DNA from: Acinetobacter kanungonis | GTDB lineage: Bacteria > Pseudomonadota > Gammaproteobacteria > Pseudomonadales > Moraxellaceae | NCBI RefSeq assembly: GCF_009939195.1 | Contig: NZ_JAACKC010000010.1 | Span: 71,081-135,080 of the forward strand | Reading direction: 5' to 3' | Length of the DNA stretch: 64,000 bases | Shown here: one piece after another, positions 33,817-42,474 of the stretch | How the letters are laid out: every line of letters starts with the position of its first letter | Position numbering within the stretch: position 1 is the first letter of the stretch | Translations under genes and position numbers: made by a program | Notes under the pieces: model-generated | What the model was told of the DNA's origin: nothing | Databases searched by the model: none | The model's input: the letters and a program-made list of their open reading frames with translations, nothing else

Positions 33817-34140
33817 ATGGTTGAAACGATTACTATTTTCGTCCTTGCCATCTTCGTAGGTTATTACGTGGTATGGGGCGTAACGCCAGCATTACATACG
33901 CCATTAATGGCGGTAACTAATGCATTGTCATCCATCATCATTGTGGGTGCAATGCTGCAAACTGTAGGTATGCCTGCGATTGGTATGGAAGCAAATGTTG
34001 CATTCCAAAGCGTGAATGTGGTGAGCATTTTGGGTGCAGTGGCTGTGTTCTTGGCAAGTATCAATATTTTCGGTGGCTTTGCTGTAACTGCTCGTATGCT
34101 TGAAATGTTCAAGCCAAAGCAAAAGAAAAAAGAGGGCTAA
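33817..34140 (+). CDS. pntAB: NAD(P) transhydrogenase subunit alpha 2 (membrane part)
   Basis: A 107-residue protein with three to four membrane helices ([43 protein letters not shown] ... [27 protein letters not shown]). This equals the C-terminal membrane segment of E. coli PntA as a separate polypeptide. TAAGGAG overlaps the pntA stop just before it, and pntB begins 3 bp after it, so the three genes form a tight operon. Confidence 0.95.
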   Translation: MVETITIFVLAIFVGYYVVWGVTPALHTPLMAVTNALSSIIIVGAMLQTVGMPAIGMEANVAFQSVNVVSILGAVAVFLASINIFGGFAVTARMLEMFKPKQKKKEG

Positions 34141-34143
34141 TAC

Positions 34144-35598
34144 ATGGAATTCATTCGAGACTATGCGGATTGGTTCTACCTTATTGGTGCCGTCCTCTTT
34201 ATCCTCACGTTGCGTGGCTTGTCAGGTCCTAAGACCGCAATTCAAGGTAACCGTTACGGTATGATCGCTATGGCAATTGCTGTGGTGACTACCTTCTTTG
34301 TTGCAGACCATCCTGTGATTTGGATGATTGGTGGGGCAATGGTATTGGGTGCGGTTGTCGGTATCGCACGTGCTCGTACGGTTCCAATGACGCAAATGCC
34401 AGAAACAGTGGCTTTAATGCACTCTTTGGTCGGTTTGGCTGCGGTACTCATTGCGATTGCAGCGATTCTGCATAACAACCAACTCACTGTATTGTTTGAA
34501 CAAAATGAAGCAGCTTTAACTGCTGCGGGCGTTCAACATGCACATATGAGCTCGGTTCATTTATTTGAACTGTTTGTAGGTTGCTTCGTTGGTGCAATCA
34601 CCTTTACTGCATCGGTATTCGCATACGGTAAATTGGCTGCGAAGAAATGGGCAAAAACCATTTCGGGTGCATGGGTTAAACCAGTTCAAGCAACCATCTT
34701 TATTGTAATGTTGGTCTGTGGTTTCACATTCTTTACCACGGGCAACATGGCTGCATTCTGGGCGATGACTGCACTTGCACTTGCATTCGGTTGGGTGTGG
34801 ATTGCGCCAGTCGGTGGTGGTGATATGCCAGTTGTGGTCTCACTGCTTAACTCATTCTCAGGTTGGGCTGCGGCAGGGATTGGTTTTACCCTTGAAAACA
34901 ATATGTTGATTGTTGCGGGTTCATTGGTGGGTTCTTCGGGTGCGATTCTGTCCTACATCATGTGTAAGGCGATGAATCGTTCAATCATCAACGTCTTGTT
35001 TGGTGGTGCGATGGGTGGTGCGGCAGTTGCGTCAGCAGACAAAGGTGAGCAAGTTCAACGTAACCATCGTTCTGGTTCGGCAGATGACGCAGGCTTCTTG
35101 ATGTCAAATGCGGACAGTGTTGTGATTGTACCGGGTTATGGTATGGCGCAAGGTCGTGCACAGAATGCGGTAAAAGAGTTATGTGAAATCCTGAAAGAAC
35201 AGGGTGTAAAAGTTCGTTTTGCTATTCACCCTGTTGCAGGTCGTATGCCAGGTCACATGAACGTATTACTTGCAGAAGCAGATGTCGCGTATGAAGACAT
35301 CTTGGAAATGGATGAAATTAACTCTGACTTCCCAGCGACTGACGTAGTACTAGTGATTGGTGCGAACGACGTGGTTAACCCTGCGGCAAAAGACGATCCA
35401 AGCTCACCAATTTACGGTATGCCAATTCTTGAAGCACATAAAGCACGTACCATTATGGTGATCAAGCGCTCTATGGCGACAGGTTATGCAGGCTTAGACA
35501 ACGATTTGTTCTACAATGAAAAAACCATGATGGTCTTCGGTGATGCGAAGAAAGTTGTGGAAGATATGACGAAAGCGATTAATGGTGGCGGACACTAA
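34144..35598 (+). CDS. pntB: NAD(P) transhydrogenase subunit beta
   Basis: A 484-residue protein. The first 290 residues form about nine membrane helices of domain II; the rest is the NADP(H)-binding domain III with VVIVPGYGMAQGRAQNAVKEL, RFAIHPVAGRMPGHMNVLLAEADV, DVVLVIGANDVVNPAAKDDPSSPIYGMPILE and VIKRSMATGYAGLDNDLFY, which are diagnostic for PntB. It is the last gene of the pnt operon and is followed by a terminator. The complex supplies NADPH for biosynthesis and oxidative defence. Confidence 0.96.
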   Translation: MEFIRDYADWFYLIGAVLFILTLRGLSGPKTAIQGNRYGMIAMAIAVVTTFFVADHPVIWMIGGAMVLGAVVGIARARTVPMTQMPETVALMHSLVGLAAVLIAIAAILHNNQLTVLFEQNEAALTAAGVQHAHMSSVHLFELFVGCFVGAITFTASVFAYGKLAAKKWAKTISGAWVKPVQATIFIVMLVCGFTFFTTGNMAAFWAMTALALAFGWVWIAPVGGGDMPVVVSLLNSFSGWAAAGIGFTLENNMLIVAGSLVGSSGAILSYIMCKAMNRSIINVLFGGAMGGAAVASADKGEQVQRNHRSGSADDAGFLMSNADSVVIVPGYGMAQGRAQNAVKELCEILKEQGVKVRFAIHPVAGRMPGHMNVLLAEADVAYEDILEMDEINSDFPATDVVLVIGANDVVNPAAKDDPSSPIYGMPILEAHKARTIMVIKRSMATGYAGLDNDLFYNEKTMMVFGDAKKVVEDMTKAINGGGH

Positions 35599-35647
35599 AT
35601 CAAAGTCTCAAGTCCCTCTTTTATAAAGAGGGATTTAGGGAGATTAA

Positions 35648-35672
35648 AACCATCCTTCGGGGTGGTTTTTTT
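35648..35672 (+). terminator. Rho-independent terminator of the pnt operon
   Basis: Stem AACCATCC / GGGTGGTT closed by TTCG and followed by a T-run. A near-identical hairpin (38913-38937) follows the TonB receptor gene. Confidence 0.9.
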
Positions 35673-36033
35673 ACGGCTGAAATTCGATCTTCACAAGGTA
35701 AGCCTATCCTTTATTTTTTAATATTAAGCTGTTGGGGTGGGAGTGAGTGAGGGCGTGTTGAATGCATCATCTACTGCTGCTATGGGTTAAGTTAAATATT
35801 TAAAACATTTTGTTTGCAACATTTGTTTGAATAATTTTAGGCGCTGCTATTCTTTAAAATTGATTGAAAAGCGCTCAAAATATAGGGGTAGGTGATTTAA
35901 ATGACGAAGAGGTTTGATGGTCAGATCTAACCGCGTGGAGGTTTAGCAGCGGTATAAGACATGTGAATTTATCTGCTTGCATATTCTCTCATGTGGTCTA
36001 GTTAGGTGCGCCAATCAATGTGAGAGGTGACTT
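35673..36033. other. Intergenic region, no feature recognised beyond a ribosome site
   Basis: About 360 bp of AT-rich sequence between the pnt terminator and the DUF3303 gene. Only the GAGGTGA ribosome site at its right end was identified; no gene, repeat or strong hairpin was seen. Confidence 0.5.
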
Positions 36034-36312
36034 ATGTTGTTTATAGTTAAGTATAGTATTCGCCCTGAAAACCGTAATGCTGCAATGGAACGGTTTTTGA
36101 AGACAGGAGGTACAGTACCTTCGGGCATAAAAATGTTAGGTCGATGGCATGCTATTGCACAGCTCTCTGGTGTTGCAATCATTGAGGCTAGTGATGCCAT
36201 GTTGATTCAACAGTGGGTAATGGAGTGGAATGACCTCCTTTCTATGGAAGTCTATCCTGCGTTAACTGATGAGCAAGCGGGTCCACTGATGATTGCTGCA
36301 CTCTCCAAGTAG
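36034..36312 (+). CDS. DUF3303 family protein
   Basis: A 92-residue protein that matches the small dimeric alpha-beta barrel style of DUF3303: MLFIVKYSIRPENRNAAMERFLKTGGTVPSGIKMLGRWHAIAQLSGVAIIEASDAMLIQQWVMEWNDLLSMEVYPALTDEQAG. The GRWH and EAxD ... W(V/M)xxWxDLL segments are characteristic. GAGGTGA lies 5-6 nt before the ATG. No function is established for the family. It stands alone between the pnt operon and the siderophore receptor. Confidence 0.85.
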   Translation: MLFIVKYSIRPENRNAAMERFLKTGGTVPSGIKMLGRWHAIAQLSGVAIIEASDAMLIQQWVMEWNDLLSMEVYPALTDEQAGPLMIAALSK

Positions 36313-36779
36313 GGTGTGAGCAGAACCCGATAGAGTCAGATCAGTCTGAGTGGATTTTATTGAGGGCTATCTCCGTGTGAGATAGCTCCAAAGTTAGATT
36401 GAATTGTTCTACGAGGGTGATGGTGTAAGTTGTTCTGCTATTTTTGAGGGTTTTAAAAATAATAAATTCTTAATTTTTCAAATTGTCCGTTTTTTACTGA
36501 AAAGAATAAGTCACATTTTGGAAGCAGTACATTTAATAAAAACTATTAATTTTTACTACATGATTTATTTAAATGATTATTTTAATTCTATTTTTCTAAA
36601 GATTGATCGTTAAGTGTTTTGGTTGTTATTGTCAGGTGTTTACTTTGAAAGTATAGCTTTTATTAATATTTTTATGAAGTTACTGTAAGTACATTGGTTT
36701 TTTTAATTGTTATTGAGAAAGATTATTAATAAGCTTAATATTTGCGAATAATTTTTTATGCTTCCATTTTTAAGATTTT
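36313..36779. other. AT-rich intergenic region with a stem-loop
   Basis: Contains the stem GCTATCTC / GAGATAGC (36366-36386; flanking bases extend it), probably marking the end of the DUF3303 transcript, though without a T-run. No convincing gene is present. I looked for a Fur box before the receptor gene and found only AT-rich near-palindromes (for example around 36722-36740), none close to the consensus. Confidence 0.45.
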
Positions 36780-38879
36780 ATGAAAAAAAGTACTCCCATT
36801 TGGTTTGTGCCAAGCAGCTTGGCATTGGCAATTTTATCTGTAACGCAACCGACCCTTGCTGAAGACAGTGTCCTTCCAACCATTACGTTAACGGCAGAAA
36901 ATCCACAATCCGATGGTGATGTACCCACCACTACGCAAAGCTTAAAGTCAGAGCAGCCGTTATTTAAAACAGCAAAATCAGTTTCGGTGGTTACCAAAGA
37001 ACAAATTGAAAAAAAGCAAGCCATGAATTTGACCGATGCCATTCAAGGCGTGGCTGGAGTCATTTCAGCACCATTGGGTCGCCGTGGTGCAGATGATTTT
37101 ATTATTCGCGGGCAATTGTCGTCCGACGCAATTTATGTCGATGGTTTACGTCAGGCTCAAGCTTCTGATTCACCGAGTAATATTACAGGTCTAGAGCGCA
37201 TTGAGGTGGTGAAAGGTCCAGATTCCATGGATTTTGGTCAAACCGCACCGGGTGGGATTGTGAATTTGGTGACCATGCGCCCTGTACAGGATGATTTTAA
37301 TCAGTTGGACTTGCGCTACGGCAGTCATAATTTGCGCCAAATTGGGGTGGATACCAACCATACTATTGAGGGTTCGGATAAAGCGGCATGGCGTTTAAAT
37401 GCGAACTATTCAGATCAAGATGATGCAACGGATCATGTGTATTTTAAAAACTTTTATATCTCACCTTCGTATAATTTTGACTTGGGGGATCAGACGGATT
37501 TGTCGGTGATTGCGACTTATAACCATAAAGAATATGTTCGACAGCAGGGTTTGCCAGTCTATGGCAGTATTTTGCCCAACAGCAACGGGCAGGTGAACCG
37601 TCATTTATTTATTGGTGAGCCCAGTGCCGATCCCTATCTTTCAGACAGCATGCGTATTGGTTATAACCTGAAGCATGTTTTTGAGGATGGCTGGACATTC
37701 AAACAGAATTTTGCCGTACAAAATTCTCGTTTAGATGGGCAAGGCGTGTTTATTAGTAAATCTACAGCGAGCAGTAGCACCATCACCCGTCAGGGGCGTG
37801 ATCAGCATTATGATGATATAAATTTTAGTATTGATAATAATATTGCCAAAACAGTCGAACTGGGCAATATGCAGCATCATATTATGCTGGGTTTAGATGG
37901 CATGCATGATACCCGTGATATCTGGAACTATAATTGTACGATCACGGCTTTAAATATTTATACACCGAGCTATACCAATCAAGATTGGTGTGCCAGCAAG
38001 ACTTTGCGCAGTGACAGTGTCGAAACAACGTTAAAAACCATGGGGGTGTATTTTAAAGACCAAGTGGATGTGACGGATCGTTTTAATGTGAATTTAGGAT
38101 TACGACATGACTGGGCATCCGTCGATGCCAAAAGTAATTATAACGACAATCAGAGCAGTAAAAGTAGTCAGGCATTTTCTGGCAGTATCGCAGGTTTATA
38201 TACCTATAATGACTGGGTTTCGCCCTATGTGAGCTATTCCACTTCATTTTTACCAGTAACCGATGTAGATGTGGATGGCAATGTATTCGACCCTGAAAAA
38301 GCTAAACAATATGAAGTCGGTTTTAAGTTTCAAACCTTGGATCAGCGCTTACAAGCCAGTCTGGCATGGTTTGATTTGACCCGTTTTAATGTGGTATCGA
38401 GCGATGCCAATGGAGATAACTATCAGACGGGTGAAGAGAATACTCAAGGCATTGAGACTGAGCTTGCTGTACGAGTCTTACCTAATTGGGTCGTGAATGC
38501 TAACTATACCTATTTACCGACAGCACGTATTGTAGATAGCGAAATCAGCAGTAATGAAGGGAAGCGCTTAAATAATGTTTCCGAACAAATGTTCAATCTC
38601 AATACTCGATATGAATTTAATCAAGGTGCATTACAAGGTTGGTTTATTGGAGCTGGGGTGCGCAGCGAATCGAAAAAGAGCAGTTATAAATATGATTACA
38701 CGATTCCAGGTTATGCGTTATTTGATGCTGAAATGGGCTATGACGCTGGAACGTGGCAAGCCAGTGTGAATGCGAAAAACCTCTTTGATAAGGAATATTA
38801 TGCAGGTGGTCTAAGTAACAATGTGGTCACCGTAGGGGATGAGCGTCAGATTAATTTAAATTTGCGTTATAAATTTTAA
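36780..38879 (+). CDS. TonB-dependent siderophore receptor (outer membrane)
   Basis: A 699-residue outer-membrane protein. Signal peptide about 1-27 (cleavage after TLA), then a TonB-box-like segment (PTITLTAENP). The plug domain runs about 55-175 (SVVTKEQIEKKQAMNLTDAIQGVAGV; DFIIRGQLSSDAIYVDGLRQ; LERIEVVKGPDSMDFGQTAPGGIVNLVTMRP), followed by a 22-strand barrel ending in the typical terminal strand ERQINLNLRYKF. The NITGLERIEVVKGP and GGIVN motifs are of the FhuA/FpvA siderophore type. The ligand is not predictable. No siderophore synthesis or TonB genes are adjacent. Confidence 0.92.
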   Translation: MKKSTPIWFVPSSLALAILSVTQPTLAEDSVLPTITLTAENPQSDGDVPTTTQSLKSEQPLFKTAKSVSVVTKEQIEKKQAMNLTDAIQGVAGVISAPLGRRGADDFIIRGQLSSDAIYVDGLRQAQASDSPSNITGLERIEVVKGPDSMDFGQTAPGGIVNLVTMRPVQDDFNQLDLRYGSHNLRQIGVDTNHTIEGSDKAAWRLNANYSDQDDATDHVYFKNFYISPSYNFDLGDQTDLSVIATYNHKEYVRQQGLPVYGSILPNSNGQVNRHLFIGEPSADPYLSDSMRIGYNLKHVFEDGWTFKQNFAVQNSRLDGQGVFISKSTASSSTITRQGRDQHYDDINFSIDNNIAKTVELGNMQHHIMLGLDGMHDTRDIWNYNCTITALNIYTPSYTNQDWCASKTLRSDSVETTLKTMGVYFKDQVDVTDRFNVNLGLRHDWASVDAKSNYNDNQSSKSSQAFSGSIAGLYTYNDWVSPYVSYSTSFLPVTDVDVDGNVFDPEKAKQYEVGFKFQTLDQRLQASLAWFDLTRFNVVSSDANGDNYQTGEENTQGIETELAVRVLPNWVVNANYTYLPTARIVDSEISSNEGKRLNNVSEQMFNLNTRYEFNQGALQGWFIGAGVRSESKKSSYKYDYTIPGYALFDAEMGYDAGTWQASVNAKNLFDKEYYAGGLSNNVVTVGDERQINLNLRYKF

Positions 38880-38912
38880 ACGTTCAAGCTGGTAGTTTCA
38901 TTGATAAATCAA

Positions 38913-38937
38913 AACCATCCTACGGGGTGGTTTTTTT
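38913..38937 (+). terminator. Rho-independent terminator after the TonB receptor
   Basis: Stem AAACCATCC / GGGTGGTTT closed by TACG and followed by T7. It is almost the same sequence as the terminator at 35648. Confidence 0.9.
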
Positions 38938-39085
38938 ATTGATGTACTTTGAATCGTAACCGAGAAATTGAAAAAAAGTGGGCTGAAACGGCAGTTTTAA
39001 AATGCTGAATGAGTCACTTAATTTAAATTATGTGTTTTTCTTGGCACTGATTTTGCTTTTTTGTGAACATAATTTGGGGGTGTTC

Positions 39086-40426
39086 ATGAAAAAAATAAAC
39101 TATATCTACTTCATCATGTTAGGGCTGCTATCAAGCGCAAGTTTTGCGGCTGATCCTGTAGCAACACAAGCACAAAACATTCAGGAAATTCGCATTTCAC
39201 TCGACAGTGTCTGGGTGGTCATGGGCGGGATTTTGGTCTTTTTCATGCAGGCGGGTTTTGCCTTGGTCGAAAGTGGTTCTGTCCGTGGCAAAAACACGGT
39301 CAATGTCCTTATGAAAAACTATATGGATGCTTGCTTGGGGGGCTTGGTCTTTTGGTTGATTGGCTTTGGCTTGATGTTTGGCATCAATACCACGGGTTGG
39401 TTTGGTGCTAGTCATTTTGCGCCAAATGATTTGGATGATTGGCATTGGAACTTGGTGTTCTTTCAAATGATGTTTGCTGCAACTGCCACCACCATTGCCA
39501 GTGGTGCCATGGCGGAGCGAATTCATTTTGTGGCTTATGTGGTTAGTGCGGCAGTGGTCAGTGGTCTGATTTATCCAATTTTTGGGAGTTGGGCATGGGG
39601 CAGTCTGTTTGAGGGTGAGGGTTGGTTAAAGTCTCTCGGCTTCATCGATTTTGCGGGTTCAACCGTGGTGCATTCGATTGGCGGTTGGGTCGCTTTGGCT
39701 GGGATTGTGGTATTGGGTCCGCGTTTGGGGCGTTTTGGGCGGAATGGTCAGTCACATTACTTGGCAGGTCATAACGTACCTTTAGTGGCGTTGGGTGGTT
39801 TTATCTTATGGTTGGCATGGTTTGGGTTTAATGCGGCTTCTACAGTGAATGCAACTGTCAGTATTGGACGTATAGCATTAAATACCCACTTGGCAGCATG
39901 TGCTGCCGCTGTTGCCTACATGCTGTATGCGCTTATGCGTGGTAAAGCCATTCTCATTCGCACCACAATTAATGCGTCTTTAGGGGGCTTGGTCGCAATT
40001 ACTGCGGGCTGTGCCACCATGTCTCCATTATATGCGGTGGTGACAGGTCTGGCAGCAGGGCTGGTGGTCAGTGTCATGCCAGTTCTGATTGAAAAATTAA
40101 AACTCGATGATGTAGTCGATGCGGTTACCGTCCATGGCTTTTGTGGTGCTTGGGGGACATTGGCGGCAGGGCTGTTTTATGAAGCAAGTCCATTCAATTC
40201 GCAAATTATTTCTATTCAGATTTTAGGTATCATTGCTGGTTTTGTCTGGGGTTTTGGTGTGGCATTTGTGGTGTTCAAAGTGCTGGAAAAAGTCTTGGGT
40301 GGTTTGCGTGTCAGCAAACAACATGAACAGCGTGGACTGGACTATACCGAACATGCCGAGTTGTCATACCCCGAGTTTCAGCGGGATGTGACTTTTGAAA
40401 CCGATGGTATGACCAAACGCCATTAA
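39086..40426 (+). CDS. amtB: Ammonium transporter (Amt/Mep/Rh family)
   Basis: A 446-residue protein. Signal-like N-terminus (MKKINYIYFIMLGLLSSASFAADP), then 11 membrane helices. VVMGGILVFFMQAGFALVESGSVRGKNTVNVLMKNYMDACLGGLVFWLIGFGLMFG, FAGSTVVHSIGGW (pore His) and DDVVDAVTVHGFCGAWGTLAAGLF (second pore His) are the Amt signatures. The start is the ATG at 39086 with GGGGG upstream; an in-frame ATG at 39002 would add a second hydrophobic stretch. Unlike most amtB genes it has no glnK next to it; instead an unknown gene follows at once. Confidence 0.93.
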   Translation: MKKINYIYFIMLGLLSSASFAADPVATQAQNIQEIRISLDSVWVVMGGILVFFMQAGFALVESGSVRGKNTVNVLMKNYMDACLGGLVFWLIGFGLMFGINTTGWFGASHFAPNDLDDWHWNLVFFQMMFAATATTIASGAMAERIHFVAYVVSAAVVSGLIYPIFGSWAWGSLFEGEGWLKSLGFIDFAGSTVVHSIGGWVALAGIVVLGPRLGRFGRNGQSHYLAGHNVPLVALGGFILWLAWFGFNAASTVNATVSIGRIALNTHLAACAAAVAYMLYALMRGKAILIRTTINASLGGLVAITAGCATMSPLYAVVTGLAAGLVVSVMPVLIEKLKLDDVVDAVTVHGFCGAWGTLAAGLFYEASPFNSQIISIQILGIIAGFVWGFGVAFVVFKVLEKVLGGLRVSKQHEQRGLDYTEHAELSYPEFQRDVTFETDGMTKRH

Positions 40427-40439
40427 GGAGTTCATGAGT

Positions 40440-41048
40440 ATGCCGAATGAATTATTGACGATAGGGCAAAAGCGCACTGCAATTGAGCGGGGCTTAAGCC
40501 AATATATAACAGGAATTGCGCTGGAACGTGTCCTGAGTTATTGGGAGCAAGAATATGGCGATAAACCTTCTTTTGTACTGAACCGCTTTTTAAGTGAAGT
40601 GTGTAATACCGAAGAACTGCGGTTTTATCGAAAAGACATGCTGCGCCAAGTGCTGTTTGAAATCTCAGCGGTGGAAAAACAGGTTTTAATGCAAACCAAG
40701 CCGCAAGCCAAAGAAGAAGCCTTGGTTTCGGCTCAACTGACCGATGCTTTCATGCAGTTTGTGGTCTTTGTGGTGAAGGGGGTTGCGCAGTCGGACTATC
40801 CCGATTTTGATCAGGATGTTAAAGCACGCCTGAATGAATCAGGTTATGCGGTGGTCACACAACAGGACATTCATGAATATGAATTTGTGAGCTGTTTGCC
40901 GATCACCAGTTATGCCAAAGTACTCACCACTATTTATGAAGTGTATTGCGAGTTTTATGGACCGAGTAAAGCGGACTATATCTTTGCGCGGGCCAAAGAA
41001 CAGATTAAGCAACAATTTATGGATGTGGATCTACATCAATTGCTTTAG
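40440..41048 (+). CDS. Protein of unknown function coupled to the ammonium transporter gene
   Basis: A 202-residue, soluble, probably cytosolic protein. I recognise no family. It is mostly helical in appearance (TIGQKRTAIERGLSQYITGIALERVLSYWEQEYGDKPSFVLNRFLSEVC; YCEFYGPSKADYIFARAKEQIKQQF) and lacks signal peptide or membrane helices. AAGGAG overlaps the amtB stop codon; the ATG at 40440 is 9 nt from it, while the ATG at 40434 is only 3 nt away. Spacing of the genes implies co-transcription and possibly a linked role in nitrogen control. It is followed by a strong terminator. Confidence 0.8.
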   Translation: MPNELLTIGQKRTAIERGLSQYITGIALERVLSYWEQEYGDKPSFVLNRFLSEVCNTEELRFYRKDMLRQVLFEISAVEKQVLMQTKPQAKEEALVSAQLTDAFMQFVVFVVKGVAQSDYPDFDQDVKARLNESGYAVVTQQDIHEYEFVSCLPITSYAKVLTTIYEVYCEFYGPSKADYIFARAKEQIKQQFMDVDLHQLL

Positions 41049-41128
41049 CAGGCATAAGTGTGAAGTAAGATAAAGCGTTTCAAGCGTGGGGCGTTTTATC
41101 AATCCATTGAACGGATGCTAGAAAATAA

Positions 41129-41164
41129 AAAAGCCAGTTAGTCTTTAGATTAACTGGCTTTTTT
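41129..41164. terminator. Bidirectional rho-independent terminator
   Basis: AAAAAGCCAGTTA paired with TAACTGGCTTTTT around a 10-nt loop, between the convergent amt-linked gene and rsfS. Confidence 0.92.
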
Positions 41165-41184
41165 AGACCGAATCGGTCAATTTC

Positions 41185-41586
41185 TTATGCTACAGATTCT
41201 GGAGCTGTGCGCCATAAACTTTCGAGATCGTAAAATTTACGCGCAGTCGGTAACATGACGTGAACCACAACGAGTCCAAGGTCAATCAAGATCCACTCTG
41301 CATCACGTTCGCCTTCCACACCAATTGGGCGGAAACCTGCTTTACGCGCTTCTTCAGCGACATTGTCTGCAAGTGCTTTTACGTGACGAGTTGATGTACC
41401 GCTAGCAATCACAATCGCATCTGCGACATTGCTGATGCTGCTTACATCAAGTTCGATAATATCTTTTGCTTTTACATCTAATAGAGCTTCATGTACAACT
41501 TTTAAGCAAGCTTGTACGTCTTGAGCTTGAGAATTCATTGCGAGATCGAGAGAATTAGAAGCGCTGGGCGATGGTTCTAAATTCAT
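41185..41586 (-). CDS. rsfS: Ribosome silencing factor RsfS
   Basis: A 133-residue member of the RsfS/Iojap family. It binds uL14 on the 50S subunit and blocks subunit joining when nutrients are scarce. KAKDIIELDVSSISNVADAIVIASGTSTRHVKALADNV and GVEGERDAEWILIDLGLVVVHVMLPTARKFYDLESLW are the family blocks. Two starts are possible: 41586 (used here) or the ATG at 41538 (MNSQAQDVQACLKVV), which gives 117 residues and is nearer the family length; neither has a clear ribosome site. In many bacteria it lies beside nadD; here it follows the Hyi-like gene by 75 bp. Confidence 0.93.
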   Translation of the reverse strand: MNLEPSPSASNSLDLAMNSQAQDVQACLKVVHEALLDVKAKDIIELDVSSISNVADAIVIASGTSTRHVKALADNVAEEARKAGFRPIGVEGERDAEWILIDLGLVVVHVMLPTARKFYDLESLWRTAPESVA

Positions 41587-41661
41587 AAAGGGTCATAATT
41601 CCTGACAATAACTCATCTTCTAATATAGCGGTTTTATCACCAAATTTCAATTGTCTGTTTT

Positions 41662-42456
41662 TTAACTTTGTGGATGTTCGGCAAAGTACTTGTTTTTCCA
41701 TGCAAATGAGTGGTTTGAGTGAGCTTGCGGGCGATACTCTGCGGCAATAAAGCCTGCATAATCGCTATGGCTGAGCCAGTCAAAAATCTCTTTAAAGTTA
41801 ATTTGCGCGGTGTCGGGTTCATGTCGCCCAGGGCAATCGGCAAACTGGATGTGTCCAATTTCAAGAATATTTTCTTTCAATTCTTCAAGCACATCTTCAC
41901 CCATCATGGCCATGTGATAACAGTCAAATTGCATTTTAAGGGCAGGGTGTTGCACCGCTTCTAGAATTTCTTGTGCTTGGGCGATATTTTGAATTAGAAA
42001 GCGTGGCATGTCGGTGCCATTAATCATTTCAAAGACGGGCTGAATATGGTGTTCTGCCAGCATGAAACACGCCAGTTTTAAGTTTTTTGCCAAGGTATTG
42101 AGACATGGAAGCAGATCGCAATCCAGTGGCTGCTTGCCTGCTAAAATGTTTACATTTGGGACTTTTAATGCCACAGCATATTGAATTGCCAATTCAAGGG
42201 CTTGGTGAAATTCAACTTCTTTGCCAGGAATGCCCGCCAAGCCATTTCCTCCTTGCATCAAATCGCCCGCGGGCACATTAATTAAGCACAAACTTAAGTC
42301 ATGCTGAGTCAGTTGCTTTTGAATGTCGGCAATACTGAGTTCATAAGGGAATTGAATTTCAACATGTTTGAAGCCATGCGCATAAGCCAGTGCAAAACGT
42401 TCAATGAGTGGCACTTCAGTAAAGATCATGGAAAGATTCACTGCGAGTTTAGTCAT
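41662..42456 (-). CDS. Hydroxypyruvate isomerase family TIM-barrel protein
   Basis: A 264-residue xylose-isomerase-like barrel of the Hyi/OtnI group: LAVNLSMIFTEVPLIERFALAYAHGFKHVEIQFPYE at the N-terminus, PVFEMINGTDMPRF, MQFDCYHMAMMGED and IGHIQFADCPGRHEPDTAQINFKEIF, which carry the predicted metal ligands (Glu, Asp, His, Glu). Hyi interconverts hydroxypyruvate and tartronate semialdehyde. It is the third gene of an operon with a GarR-like dehydrogenase (18 bp upstream) and a crotonase. The upstream gene's product would reduce tartronate semialdehyde, so function in glyoxylate/glycerate metabolism is consistent. Confidence 0.88.
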   Translation of the reverse strand: MTKLAVNLSMIFTEVPLIERFALAYAHGFKHVEIQFPYELSIADIQKQLTQHDLSLCLINVPAGDLMQGGNGLAGIPGKEVEFHQALELAIQYAVALKVPNVNILAGKQPLDCDLLPCLNTLAKNLKLACFMLAEHHIQPVFEMINGTDMPRFLIQNIAQAQEILEAVQHPALKMQFDCYHMAMMGEDVLEELKENILEIGHIQFADCPGRHEPDTAQINFKEIFDWLSHSDYAGFIAAEYRPQAHSNHSFAWKNKYFAEHPQS

Positions 42457-42474
42457 GAGTCTGCTCCTGCATTA

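Noticed and set aside
36404..36613. 69-codon ORF before the TonB receptor
   Set aside because: AT-driven Phe/Asn/Ile/Lys-rich frame without a ribosome site.
36700..36779. Possible Fur box upstream of the siderophore receptor
   Set aside because: Only AT-rich near-palindromes are present; none approaches the 19-bp Fur consensus closely enough to call.
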